From Paenibacillus plantiphilus (GTDB taxonomy: Bacteria > Bacillota > Bacilli > Paenibacillales > Paenibacillaceae), in the NCBI RefSeq assembly GCF_927798095.1, contig NZ_CAKMMF010000008.1, positions 1-64,000 of the forward strand: a stretch of DNA of 64,000 nucleotides. The letters run 5' to 3'. The translations under genes and the position numbers were made by a program. Positions within the stretch are counted from its first letter, which is position 1; each line of letters starts with the position of its first letter. The notes under the pieces are model-generated. The model was not told where the DNA came from. It was given only the letters and a program-made list of their open reading frames with translations, and made no database searches. Below, in pieces: positions 33,893 to 43,653 of this stretch.

Positions 33893-35344
33893 ATGAATGA
33901 GCATGAGAAATACTCGCTGATTAATAATGAGAGAGGCAATGTTCTTCTATATTGCCTCTTAATTGTCATGGTGCTGATGGTTGTTACACCGATGGTTATG
34001 ATGAATGTCTCCACGGAGAAATTAACAAGCACGAAAATGGAGGATAATATTCAAGTTAATACATTAGCATCTAGTGCGATGGAGGAGTTTTTGAATTACA
34101 TAGATACCAATAAAACTATAACAGCAATAGCGGGCTACAAAGGATGGGGAATCAAAAAAATTCGATTACCAAGCGGTAAAAAAGTGGAGCTTGAGCAAAC
34201 TGCTGTACCGAGTGCTGTGACCGAAGCGAATATTACAGGTGCCGGTATAGAAGTATCTATTAAAGCAACTAGCGGAAATTTTGTAAAAGAGTATAAATAT
34301 CTTCTGAAAGGTACAAAGGGCGAAATTGTAGTTAATCCTAAATTTCCTATAGGACCAAGTCCTGATGACAAATTACTAATTTCAAAATCTGGACACAAGC
34401 CTTCTGGCTGGGACGCAAAAGTTTTTGGGATTAATGGACTGGAAACTGCGATTAAAAAATATATAGATTCTATTGAGGGGCTTAATGGTCCTTATACGAT
34501 TCTTGATACTCAAATAAAAAATGCTGGAACTAAAGTGATTGATTGTAAAAGTTGTGATGTAGATCAAATCATTGATGAAATAAAGAAATCAACTGAAAAT
34601 CCAGTTTATATTGAAGCCAATGATATAGAATTCAATAGTACAGGTACATATACATTCGGAGAAACAACTAAGCCAGTAATATTAAAAGCTAGTAAAATTA
34701 AATTAAATATACCAGGCGCAGGAATGGAGTTATTTGGAAATGTTGTAGTTGGTAATATTACTTCGAATCAACAGGGAAGTTTGTATATAAGAGATGTAGA
34801 TAAGGACCCTGATACAGAGCAATATGGTAATCTATTTGTCACAGATAAAATTGATTTTAATAAGGATGCTGATGCTATTGACATTACTAATCTGCTATAT
34901 GTGGGAGATAACTTTCATGTTAGAAGCTCAGATCAAAAAATAACAAGTCTCATAAGTGCGGGATCAATTGTTGTGAAACAAAATGCCCTCAATATAGATT
35001 CATTAATACAACTAACTGTTACCAAACATATTGCAGCAAGAAGAATTAATTTTACAAGTAATCGTGTCATCGTAACTGCCGGTACAGATATACTAGCTTC
35101 CGAATATATCCAAAGAACCACCGGAAATGGGACTTTTTCGATGGAAGCGCAGGGTTTGATAGCAGCTGGAGGAGAAACAACGAGTCATAAAGGGCTGCAT
35201 ATCCAAAACTTTAACTCTGGTAATGTTTTTAGCGGTTCCGGCACATCTACTATTCTTCAATGTGGTGGCGGCGAGGAAGCTGCTGGAACGTCAATCTTTG
35301 GTGATTGTTCTACAGGTTTGAATATTGAACCAAAAAGACGCTAA
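33893..35344 (+). CDS. PilX/GspK-like large minor pilin candidate
   Basis: 483 residues. NNERGNVLLYCLLIVMVLMV resembles a prepilin start with cleavage G|N, but +5 is Tyr instead of Glu, as in tip pilins of the GspK/PilX class. The large C-terminal part is Thr/Ile/Asn-rich and repetitive in a beta-helix-like way (VILKASKIKLNIPGAGMELF, VVVGNITSNQQGSLYIRD). An SCDVDQ and a CGGGEE...DCS pair may form disulfides. It is the last plus-strand gene of the cluster. Tip-pilin function is inferred. Confidence 0.7.
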   Translation: MNEHEKYSLINNERGNVLLYCLLIVMVLMVVTPMVMMNVSTEKLTSTKMEDNIQVNTLASSAMEEFLNYIDTNKTITAIAGYKGWGIKKIRLPSGKKVELEQTAVPSAVTEANITGAGIEVSIKATSGNFVKEYKYLLKGTKGEIVVNPKFPIGPSPDDKLLISKSGHKPSGWDAKVFGINGLETAIKKYIDSIEGLNGPYTILDTQIKNAGTKVIDCKSCDVDQIIDEIKKSTENPVYIEANDIEFNSTGTYTFGETTKPVILKASKIKLNIPGAGMELFGNVVVGNITSNQQGSLYIRDVDKDPDTEQYGNLFVTDKIDFNKDADAIDITNLLYVGDNFHVRSSDQKITSLISAGSIVVKQNALNIDSLIQLTVTKHIAARRINFTSNRVIVTAGTDILASEYIQRTTGNGTFSMEAQGLIAAGGETTSHKGLHIQNFNSGNVFSGSGTSTILQCGGGEEAAGTSIFGDCSTGLNIEPKRR

Positions 35345-35349
35345 GTCAT

Positions 35350-35931
35350 CTATTTTATTTGTTTAAAAAGTTTTACTCTCGTAGAAACGGTTTGCTCATC
35401 AGAACTTACGAAACCGCCAGTGGCGGTTTTTCTTGTTGGTACATAATGGAGTGTTATATTCACATATTTTTTATCTCCGACGTTTTTTTCTATATAGTCA
35501 GGCGCTTGCGATAATCCGTAGGTCAATTCAATACCATTTTTGTAATAGCTTGAGTGTGTAGAAATGCTAACAGAATCTTGTTTCCATTCATCATTTGTAC
35601 TAGCCTGAAAATCATATAATTTAAGCACACCGGAAGTTTCATAACAAATGGCTTTATATGCAATTAGTCCGTTGGCAAAAGTGGAGTAACGCAGCTCATT
35701 TGCAGAAGTAGGTTGAAAAATAGCATCACTATCATGAAGACGCGCTGAAATTTGCGAAAGCGCATATTTGGCGTTGCGCTGGGCGCTGCGTCCTTCGCTA
35801 TTGGAGTATGTAAAGCCAGATACGCTTGTAAACAAGGCAATGGCCACAGTAATAACAATTGCTGTAAGTGAAATTGCCCCAAGCAATTCAATTAACGTCA
35901 ACCCACGTTCGTTTTTCAAATAGTTCTTCAT
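35350..35931 (-). CDS. Prepilin-like minor pilin (PilW/ComGF-type)
   Basis: ATG at 35931 follows GGGGAGG; the frame is open further up but without a signal. 193 residues: NERG|LTLIELLGAISLTAIVIT with Glu at +5, then a globular part (YALSQISARLHDSDAIFQ). It converges with the plus-strand PilX-like gene, their stops being 5 bases apart. The plus-strand terminator of that gene lies inside this gene's 3' end. It follows the next gene in one transcript. Confidence 0.78.
   Translation of the reverse strand: MKNYLKNERGLTLIELLGAISLTAIVITVAIALFTSVSGFTYSNSEGRSAQRNAKYALSQISARLHDSDAIFQPTSANELRYSTFANGLIAYKAICYETSGVLKLYDFQASTNDEWKQDSVSISTHSSYYKNGIELTYGLSQAPDYIEKNVGDKKYVNITLHYVPTRKTATGGFVSSDEQTVSTRVKLFKQIK
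35411..35431 (+). terminator. Plus-strand terminator inside a minus-strand gene
   Basis: AACCGCC-AGT-GGCGGTT followed by TTT, 70 bases after the PilX-like stop. The same bases code for the ATGG part of the minus-strand pilin's C-terminal region. It would end pilus-operon transcription. Confidence 0.6.
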
Positions 35932-35935
35932 TGTG

Positions 35936-36343
35936 TCAACCTCCCCATATAACAGTAACCGCATATAACTCAGGAGTTCCTCCTGTAACAAAAGTAAGCG
36001 TCAGTTGGTTTCTTGTAGTAATAGGAGTAGCTTTGAAAGGTTCAATGTCTGTAACGCCTGTGGAAAGAGTCTCTGTTTTGATTCGATACTTGAAACCAGA
36101 TGTAGTGGTTTCAGTTTCTGTTCCACTTAAATCATATGTCGTCACACCAGCCCGCAGATTATTCACTATTTCCTCGGCAATAAACAATGCTTTATCCCGT
36201 TTATCTGTATCTCTATTCGAAGCTGTAGTATATTGAGAAATTCCGACAAAAGACAAAATAATCATTGTCAGAATAATGACCGCTCCAAGCACTTGTATAA
36301 GCGTCGTTCCTCTTTCATTCCGCAGAATATGTTGAGCCATCAT
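35936..36343 (-). CDS. Prepilin-like minor pilin (PilV-type) lacking Glu+5
   Basis: The start at 36343 or 36340 follows GGAGG. 135 residues. RNERG|TTLIQVLGAVIILTMII has a normal cleavage Gly but Gln at +5 where major pilins have Glu, a feature of pilins that sit at the tip and do not need to match a preceding subunit. It lies 4 bases upstream of the PilW-like gene on the same strand, so they are co-transcribed. Confidence 0.72.
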   Translation of the reverse strand: MMAQHILRNERGTTLIQVLGAVIILTMIILSFVGISQYTTASNRDTDKRDKALFIAEEIVNNLRAGVTTYDLSGTETETTTSGFKYRIKTETLSTGVTDIEPFKATPITTRNQLTLTFVTGGTPELYAVTVIWGG

Positions 36344-36883
36344 AACGCCTCCTATGGTCAAAAATACCTATAGTTTATTATACCTCATCTCGCAGCAAAT
36401 GGGTCATGTTTAGCTGTTGATTTTGATAATAAAGATGGATTTTGTAGAGAAAGTCTGCCCCTTAAAAGTATGACTCTAACATTAGGAGAAGGAAGTCATA
36501 TGCACTCCTTTTACAATAGATACGGCTAGTCAGGAGCCGTGTTGAAAAATGAATGTTTAATAAATGAAGAATTAGAATACGGTGATTCGGAAAGCTGCTA
36601 TGGCTGGTTGAATGAGACTATTGTCAGGTCTCATATGAGAGATGACTAGAAATGAACTGAACTAGCTCTTGCTGACTGCTTGATTGCCATCCATATATGC
36701 TCTCCATAGCTATAGATACGTTCCCGTTTGAACAGATTCATTAAACAAATATCATAAGCTAAATATCCATGATAAAATTTTTCTAAAATTTATAATAAAA
36801 TCACTCAATTTATCCAATTTTCATATATAATTAATTGAATTTATTGGTAATTGTATTGAAAATGAAAATTGGAGGGTATGAAG
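36344..36883. other. Intergenic region between pilus genes and the RCC1 protein
   Basis: 540 bases. A possible promoter for the minus-strand pilins lies near 36370-36400. An unexplained inverted motif (CTCTAACATTAGGAGA, 36473-36490) precedes a 9-codon frame. A 36-codon frame at 36539-36649 has a weak GGAG; I do not call it. The last 120 bases are very AT-rich and likely hold the promoter of the next gene. Confidence 0.4.
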
Positions 36884-39800
36884 TTGAAAATCAAGCGGAT
36901 TCTGCTCTTGTTTATGATTATTGTTTTATCGTTTCAAACGCTTGCTTATGCGCAGCCTGATCTCTATGTCTACGATGAGAATAACAGACTGACGCATATT
37001 GAGTTCGAGAAGGATGGGAAGCAGTACCGGACAAGCTATACGTATGATAATAGCGGGAATATGGTGAATCAAATTACGGAGGAGATTGAAGGAAGCTCAA
37101 CGTTAATCTCAGTGGGTGACTTTAAGAAAATAAGTGCTGGCCCGAATAATTCATTCGGCATTAAAGACGATGGCACTCTTTGGGGCTGGGGAGACAATCT
37201 CTCCGGCCAATTAGGTCTTGGTCCAGAAAGAATGAATGATACCCAAAGGAAGCTTCCAGTGCTGGTTGAAGGTATTCAAGAAGTAGAAGAAGTATCGGCA
37301 GGGTTGGAGCACACAATTTCTTTGAAACAGGATGGTACTGTGTGGGCATGGGGAAATAATGATTATGGGCAATTGGGTATCGGTACGCATACTTTGAAAA
37401 CCTTGCCTGAGCAAGTGACAAGCTTGAGTGGCGTTGCGGCAGTTGCCGCAGGCAACAATTACAGTATTGCTCTGAAATCTGATGGTACTGTCTGGTCATG
37501 GGGAGCTAACGACTCAGGTCAGCTTGGCGATGGAACGACGACGAACAGAAGCATTCCTGTACAAGTGTCAGGGATCAGTTCTGTAGTAGCCATATCTGCC
37601 GGGGAAACGCATACGATTGCCATAAAGAGTGATGGTACAGTATGGAACTGGGGAGATAATGCCTTTGGTCAAATCGGTAATGGTACGACCATAAATACTA
37701 GTATTCCTGTACAGGTATTGGGTATAAGTGATGTTACGAAGATAGCAGCAGGCAATAGTCATAGTATAGCAGTTAAACGCGATGGAACAGTGTGGGCTTG
37801 GGGAAATAATGATAATGGTAAGCTTGGCAATGGGACAACTACGGATACTAGCATGCCCGTTCAGGTTAATGGCCTTCATTCAATCCGAACAGTATCTGCA
37901 GGTGAAAGTCATAGTGTTGCTGTGAATAGTGATGGGGAAGTGTGGGCATGGGGAGTTAACGGATCTGGTCAACTAGGTGATGGGACAACGATTAATAGGA
38001 GTTCTCCTGTACAAGTGTTGGAACTAAGCTCCGTAATCGATATTTCAGTAGGCAGTAATCATAGCATGGTGATTCAAAATGATGGAACAGCATGGACTTG
38101 GGGGTCTTATGGTCAAATAGGCGCAGAAACTTCTATCAGTCAAGGCTTACCGATTCGAGTCAAGCAACTAAATTCAGTTATAGCAATATCAGCTGGTCAG
38201 GAACATAGTTTGGCGCTACAAGACGATGGAACAGTGTGGGCCTGGGGAAAAAATAATTATAGCCAGCTTGGAGATGGTACGACAATAAATAGCGCCTCCC
38301 CTTTACAGGTAAAAGAGCTAAACGAAGTCCGAGCAATATCAGCCGGTTATAATCACAATCTTGTATTGAAAAAGGATGGCACAGTATGGGCATGGGGCTG
38401 GAATGGTTATGGACAGTTGGGCGATGGAACGACCGAATATAGGAGGTCACCAGTTCAAGTGCAGGGTCTGAGCTCTATTGTGAAAATATCGGCAGGACAA
38501 GATCACAGCATCGTAGTTAAGAGTGACGGGACAGTATGGGCTTGGGGTCTTAATAACTACGGTCAACTAGGTAATGGTACTGAAGCCAACTCAGCCACTC
38601 CAGTACAAGTATCCGGATTGAATGGAATTTCGGAAATATCTGCTCGTAGCTACCACAGTACTGCAATAGATAAAAGTGGCGAAGTTTGGACATGGGGAAG
38701 AAATTTAAATTATGAGTGGATGGGTGGAGATCTCAGCCGAGCAGTTCCTATTAAGCTAACTAGCTTATATAAAAATGCAGTAGCCTTATCAACAGGAAAA
38801 GAACATGGTATCGTGTTGAAGAGTGATGGATCAGTGTGGGAATGGGGATACTCATATAATAATGTTAATAGATTTCCGTTCAAATGGGCTGATTTGAACG
38901 ACTTTGTAGCAGCTTCTGCAGGGTCATATTTTAGTATCGCAGTAAGAAGCGATGGAACGGTATGGACATGGGGAGTAAATGATTTTGGTCAACTCGGAGA
39001 TGGAACTATGACTAATAGAAGCCAGCCAGCTCAGATTTCAAATCTGGATTCAGTTATTTCCGTCTCATCAGGAAAAACTCATAGTATAGCGCTTAAAAGT
39101 GACGGAACGATATGGGGTTGGGGATCTGATGATTTCGGGCAGCTTGGTAATGGTATTTCAAACAATAAAAAAGTTCCGATTCAACTTGAATCACCAGATT
39201 CATTCGTAATGGTTGCGGCAGGTGAATCTCATAGCCTTGGGATTGAGAGCGACGGTACTGTATGGGCATGGGGTGACAATACATACGGACAACTAGGTGA
39301 CGGTACAACTATACGCAGGGGAGCACCTGTTAAAGTGAATGATTTAAATTCAGTTATTGCAGTTAGTGTGGGAAGTAATTTCAGTGTGGCTCTTAAAAGC
39401 GATGGAACCGTTTGGGCTTGGGGGTATAATGGCGGAAATGGATTAGGCGATGGAACTTTTGATAATAAGAGCTCTCCAGTGCATGTGCTGGGAATAGATT
39501 CCGTTGTATCGATATCATCAGGAGGCTATCATACGCTTGCCCTTAAAAGAAATGGAACCGTTTGGGGATGGGGGTATAACGGCAGTGAGCAAGTAGGATC
39601 TTCAGTGTTAGGTGACTATGCGAGAATTCCTACGCGCGTATTTAGTAATGATGTTGTTGCAATATCAGCAGGATACTCACATAGTCTAGCAGTAAAAAGT
39701 GATGGTACGGTATGGGGCTGGGGATCAAATACATTTGGTCAAAGGGGGAGTTATTCCATATATGGACAAGTTTACGGGCTAACATCTGTTATAGGAATCG

Positions 39801-42800
39801 CAGGAGGTTCTTCTCATAGCTTGGCTCTGAAGAGCGATGGAACAGTATGGTCATGGGGAAATAATAGTGATGGTCAATTGGGAGATGGAACAACAGTCAA
39901 TAGAAGTTCACCTGTTCAAATTACAGGTTTAAATTCAATATCTGAAATTTCGACCTATGGTAGAAGCAGTATAGCGTTAAAAAACGATGGGACACTCTGG
40001 ACTTGGGGGCTGAACTCCAGTGGTCAACTGGGTGATGGTACATCTATATCGAAATCATCTCCCATTAAAGTAAAAACATTAGACTCAATTATCACGGCTT
40101 CGGCAGGATATAAGCACAGTACTGCTATAAAAAGCGATGGAACGGTATGGATATGGGGTTCTAATCAGGAGCATCGGCTCAACTTTGGGAACATTTTTCG
40201 TCAATTGGAAGGCACTTATTTCTCATCACAAAATGTTCATGTAACGCATACTAAAACGGAAACTAATATTTCATTAAGCTGGCTCGTTAGTGAAGTTAAT
40301 GAAGCTGAAATTGTAGCTTATGAGATCTATCAAGGGTTAGAACGAGTAGCGGAATCAACAGCCAAGCAATTTCAGGTCACCGGTTTGAACCCTGCTACAA
40401 GGTACTTATTTCGTGTGAAAGGAAAAAATGCGGCTGGGCAGGTAGTGGCCGAGAGCGGCCTTATTCCGATCAGTACAACACCTGATATAACTAACCCAAT
40501 GGCACCAACCGGCTTACAGCTCTTAAACAAGTGGGGGACCTATGCCCATCTTGTTTGGAATGCTAGTACTGATAACATTGGTATAGTTGGTTATGAAGTG
40601 CTTGTCGATGGTGTAGTCAAAGGGACTTTCACGAACACGAGCGGAATGATCACAGGCCTGGAAGCCAACCGTACATATATTATAGCCGTCCGCGCCTATG
40701 ATGCAGCCGGAAACCGTTCAAATGCGAGCGCAGCGATCGTGTCTAGATTGCTGCCTGACACAACGATCCCGACTACACCTATCGTGCAGGCGGAGCAGAT
40801 TACCGAAAGCGGCGTGACCTTGAACTGGCAGCCAGCCAGAGACAATGTAGATGTCGTGGCCTATGAAATCAAGCAGAATCAAACCGTAATAGCGACACAG
40901 CTCAAAAACAAAACAAGCTTGGTCGTTACGGATTTGAAGCCGAACACGCTCTACACCTTCGCCGTCACTGCCCTAGACAGGTCGGGCAACCGTTCCGCAG
41001 CGGGCACCGTGCAGGTGACAACGATGGTCGACAATACCGCGCCAAGCGTACCGACGGGTATCCAAATTAACAGCTACACCACGGATAGCATCAGCCTCAC
41101 TTGGAAGGCTTCGACAGATAACACCGTAGTCGCGGGTTATGATATCTATCGGGATGGCGTGCTGGCAGGGTCCAGCCTGCTGCCGACTTATGTCGTCGTC
41201 GGGTTGCAGCCGAATGTGACTTACACTTTTACGATCAAGGCAAAAGATGCCGTTGGCCATAGCTCAGCTTTCAGCGAGCCTTTCACGGCCCACATCATCC
41301 CAGATACCGAAGCACCGTCCATCCCGAACGAGCTAGAGGCCGACGTGCGGGGCGAACGGGAAGTGACTTTGCGCTGGCAGCCAGCGACAGACAATGTTGG
41401 TGTGGTGTCCTACACCATCCTTCGAAACAACGAGGAAGTGGGCACAAGCAGTATCGAGACCTTCACCGATGTGGACTTGCAGTCCGGAACGGCCTACACA
41501 TACACCGTGCAGGCGAAGGATATGGCAGGCAACCTGTCCCCTGTTAGTCCAGGTGTGACAGTCTCCACACGGGGAGATGCCGTAGCCGACCAGGAAGCGC
41601 CGTCCATCCCGCAAAGTTTGGCGGTCGAGAATCGGACGGAGTCAAGCCTTGATCTCGTCTGGCTGCCTTCCACGGACAATGTTAGCGTTAGCAGCTATGA
41701 GATTTACGATGGAACAACGCTGCTCGGTACGAGCGCGACAAACCGATTTACCTTCAACCAGATAGACGCAGAAACGGCGTACTCTTTCACCGTTCGGGCG
41801 CAAGATGCCGCAGGCAACTGGTCGGCTTCTAGCTCGGCGCTGCATATTGGGGGCGATACGGTGGATACCGAAGCGCCAAGCGCTCCGACGAACCTGACCG
41901 CAGCGGTGATAACCGAAACGACCGTTCAATTATCATGGACGGCCTCGACCGACAATATCGGTATAACTGGCTATGACATTTACAACGGAAGCACGGTAGT
42001 CGGCAGTGTTAATGGTGCGGCAACGGCCTTTACCGTCACGAACCTGACGGCAGGCACGTCATACACCTTTACCGTCAAAGCCAAAGACGCAGCGGGCAAT
42101 GTCTCGGCAGCGAGTGAGCCGCTCAGCGTCACAACAACGACCGCACCGAGCAACTCTAATCTGCTACTCAACGGCGGGTTTGAAACCTACACAGGAAGCG
42201 GCGGTGTGGCAGACAACTGGACCAAATCCTTTACCACTGGTGTTACGGCAGCCTTTCAGCCGGTGAGTACACCTGTTGCCGAAGGCAGTCAGGCGCAGCA
42301 GCTATCCGGCTCTGGTCTGGCGAGCGGAGACAACGTCAAAATCCATCAGATCGCAGCTATTGAGCCAAACTCGCCGTACACAGTCAGCGGCCAATTCAAA
42401 GTGGAGAGCCTGACGGCGGCCAAGGTGCAGCTCTATGTCGATTTTCTGGATGCAAGCAACGCCATCGTTGGCACAGCCAGAGCCGAACATTCCGCTGTGA
42501 CAAGCGGCTACATCACCCTTGAAAAATCCGGCGTTGTCCCGGCGTCGACGGCCAAAGCGAAAGTCTATGCGATCCTTCGAGGAACTGGAGCAGGCGGCAC
42601 GGGCAGTTTTATCGTGGATGATATGCGTTTCATCCAAGCGGCTCCGTCAGGAGACACTCAAGCTCCAAGCGCTCCGACGAACCTGATCGCCATGGAAACA
42701 ACCGAATCGACGGTGAATCTGTCCTGGACGACATCGGCCGACAACATCGGCGTGACCGGCTATGACATCTACAATGGCAGCACGCTTACAGGCAGTGTGA

Positions 42801-43579
42801 ATGGCGGGGCAACTACCTTTACCGTTACGAATCTGACAGCAGGCACACCGTACACCTTTACCGTAAAAGCGAAGGATGCGGCAGGAAACATCTCGGCAGT
42901 AAGTGATCCACTAAGTGTCACGACAGCGGCTGCGCCGAGCAATCCTAATCTGCTTCTTAACGGCGGGTTTGAAACCTATACAGGAAGCGGCGGTGTGGGG
43001 GATAACTGGATCAAATCCTTCACCGCAGGTGTCACGGCATCCTTCCAAATGGTGAGTACACCTGTTGCCGAAGGCGGTCAGGCACAGCAAATAACCGGCT
43101 CTGGTCTGGCGAGTGGAGACACCGTTAAGATCCACCAGATCACAGCCATAGAACCGAATTCGCCATACACCGTCAGCGGTCAGTTCATGGTCGGCAGCTT
43201 GACGGCGACCAAGGTTCAGCTCTATGTCGATTTCCTGGATGCGGGCAACGCCATTGTAGGAACAGCCAGAGTGGAACAACTGGCTACCACAAGCGGCTAC
43301 ATCACGCTTGAGAAATCCGGCGTGAGCCCGACAACGGCTGTCAAAGCGAAGGTATACGCCATCCTTCGGGGAACTGGAGCAGGCGGCGCAGGCAGCTTCG
43401 AAGTAGATGCGATGAGCTTCACGCAGAGTCCCGCTGACCCTCAGACGTTCAGCGCTCCCCACGGGGCGACTGAAGCGAGCGCTATCCTCCATCCTTTCTG
43501 GAGAATGCCTGCTGCTTTCAGTAATAAAGAGGCTTCAAATCCCTTCACGGGCTGGTTTCTTGCACCTATCCATAATTAA
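36884..43579 (+). CDS. Giant secreted protein: RCC1 propellers, FN3 domains, carbohydrate-binding-like modules
   Basis: A TTG start at 36884 is spaced 7 from GGAGGG and gives (M)KIKRILLLFMIIVLSFQT, a signal peptide; an ATG at 36878 is too close. About 2231 residues: one YD (Rhs-like) repeat, then 21 RCC1-type repeats (pattern ISAGxxHSxAxKSDGTVWxWG, about residues 85-1110), enough for three seven-bladed propellers. Eight FN3 domains follow from about 1125, and two copies of a carbohydrate-binding-like module (LLLNGGFETYTGSGG) alternate with the last FN3s. The final ~45 residues look like random sequence, perhaps after a frameshift. No anchor motif is seen. Its position after the pilus locus suggests a surface adhesin. 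Confidence 0.85.
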   Translation: MKIKRILLLFMIIVLSFQTLAYAQPDLYVYDENNRLTHIEFEKDGKQYRTSYTYDNSGNMVNQITEEIEGSSTLISVGDFKKISAGPNNSFGIKDDGTLWGWGDNLSGQLGLGPERMNDTQRKLPVLVEGIQEVEEVSAGLEHTISLKQDGTVWAWGNNDYGQLGIGTHTLKTLPEQVTSLSGVAAVAAGNNYSIALKSDGTVWSWGANDSGQLGDGTTTNRSIPVQVSGISSVVAISAGETHTIAIKSDGTVWNWGDNAFGQIGNGTTINTSIPVQVLGISDVTKIAAGNSHSIAVKRDGTVWAWGNNDNGKLGNGTTTDTSMPVQVNGLHSIRTVSAGESHSVAVNSDGEVWAWGVNGSGQLGDGTTINRSSPVQVLELSSVIDISVGSNHSMVIQNDGTAWTWGSYGQIGAETSISQGLPIRVKQLNSVIAISAGQEHSLALQDDGTVWAWGKNNYSQLGDGTTINSASPLQVKELNEVRAISAGYNHNLVLKKDGTVWAWGWNGYGQLGDGTTEYRRSPVQVQGLSSIVKISAGQDHSIVVKSDGTVWAWGLNNYGQLGNGTEANSATPVQVSGLNGISEISARSYHSTAIDKSGEVWTWGRNLNYEWMGGDLSRAVPIKLTSLYKNAVALSTGKEHGIVLKSDGSVWEWGYSYNNVNRFPFKWADLNDFVAASAGSYFSIAVRSDGTVWTWGVNDFGQLGDGTMTNRSQPAQISNLDSVISVSSGKTHSIALKSDGTIWGWGSDDFGQLGNGISNNKKVPIQLESPDSFVMVAAGESHSLGIESDGTVWAWGDNTYGQLGDGTTIRRGAPVKVNDLNSVIAVSVGSNFSVALKSDGTVWAWGYNGGNGLGDGTFDNKSSPVHVLGIDSVVSISSGGYHTLALKRNGTVWGWGYNGSEQVGSSVLGDYARIPTRVFSNDVVAISAGYSHSLAVKSDGTVWGWGSNTFGQRGSYSIYGQVYGLTSVIGIAGGSSHSLALKSDGTVWSWGNNSDGQLGDGTTVNRSSPVQITGLNSISEISTYGRSSIALKNDGTLWTWGLNSSGQLGDGTSISKSSPIKVKTLDSIITASAGYKHSTAIKSDGTVWIWGSNQEHRLNFGNIFRQLEGTYFSSQNVHVTHTKTETNISLSWLVSEVNEAEIVAYEIYQGLERVAESTAKQFQVTGLNPATRYLFRVKGKNAAGQVVAESGLIPISTTPDITNPMAPTGLQLLNKWGTYAHLVWNASTDNIGIVGYEVLVDGVVKGTFTNTSGMITGLEANRTYIIAVRAYDAAGNRSNASAAIVSRLLPDTTIPTTPIVQAEQITESGVTLNWQPARDNVDVVAYEIKQNQTVIATQLKNKTSLVVTDLKPNTLYTFAVTALDRSGNRSAAGTVQVTTMVDNTAPSVPTGIQINSYTTDSISLTWKASTDNTVVAGYDIYRDGVLAGSSLLPTYVVVGLQPNVTYTFTIKAKDAVGHSSAFSEPFTAHIIPDTEAPSIPNELEADVRGEREVTLRWQPATDNVGVVSYTILRNNEEVGTSSIETFTDVDLQSGTAYTYTVQAKDMAGNLSPVSPGVTVSTRGDAVADQEAPSIPQSLAVENRTESSLDLVWLPSTDNVSVSSYEIYDGTTLLGTSATNRFTFNQIDAETAYSFTVRAQDAAGNWSASSSALHIGGDTVDTEAPSAPTNLTAAVITETTVQLSWTASTDNIGITGYDIYNGSTVVGSVNGAATAFTVTNLTAGTSYTFTVKAKDAAGNVSAASEPLSVTTTTAPSNSNLLLNGGFETYTGSGGVADNWTKSFTTGVTAAFQPVSTPVAEGSQAQQLSGSGLASGDNVKIHQIAAIEPNSPYTVSGQFKVESLTAAKVQLYVDFLDASNAIVGTARAEHSAVTSGYITLEKSGVVPASTAKAKVYAILRGTGAGGTGSFIVDDMRFIQAAPSGDTQAPSAPTNLIAMETTESTVNLSWTTSADNIGVTGYDIYNGSTLTGSVNGGATTFTVTNLTAGTPYTFTVKAKDAAGNISAVSDPLSVTTAAAPSNPNLLLNGGFETYTGSGGVGDNWIKSFTAGVTASFQMVSTPVAEGGQAQQITGSGLASGDTVKIHQITAIEPNSPYTVSGQFMVGSLTATKVQLYVDFLDAGNAIVGTARVEQLATTSGYITLEKSGVSPTTAVKAKVYAILRGTGAGGAGSFEVDAMSFTQSPADPQTFSAPHGATEASAILHPFWRMPAAFSNKEASNPFTGWFLAPIHN
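41869..43446 (+). repeat. In-frame 789-bp tandem duplication (FN3 + binding module)
   Basis: CGCTCCGACG occurs at 41881 and 42670; the two units (41869-42657 and 42658-43446) are each 263 codons and highly similar throughout, with scattered substitutions. Such repeats can change copy number by recombination. Confidence 0.85.
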
Positions 43580-43606
43580 ATGAACAACATCCACGCACAT
43601 AGAAAC

Positions 43607-43636
43607 GGAGAAAGCAGGAATCAAGCTGCTTTCTCC
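43607..43636 (+). repeat. Hairpin between the RCC1 and Rhs genes
   Basis: GGAGAAAGCAG pairs perfectly with CTGCTTTCTCC around an 8-base loop. No T run follows, and the Rhs ribosome binding site (GGAGG) begins about 6 bases after it, so it could be an mRNA processing or stability element between two co-transcribed genes. Confidence 0.7.
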
Positions 43637-43653
43637 CATATTGGAGGCTCATT

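Noticed and set aside
36460-36650. MerR-type operator and a decayed regulator gene
   Set aside because: CTCTAACATTAGGAGA looks operator-like, but the following frame is only 9 codons and I could not align it to a MerR start; the 36-codon frame after it is also unsupported.
41980-43492. Several long minus-strand frames over the FN3/binding-module region, and likewise over the Rhs gene (for example 46033-47184)
   Set aside because: They are shadows of GC-rich repetitive plus-strand coding sequence, with no start signals or domain patterns.
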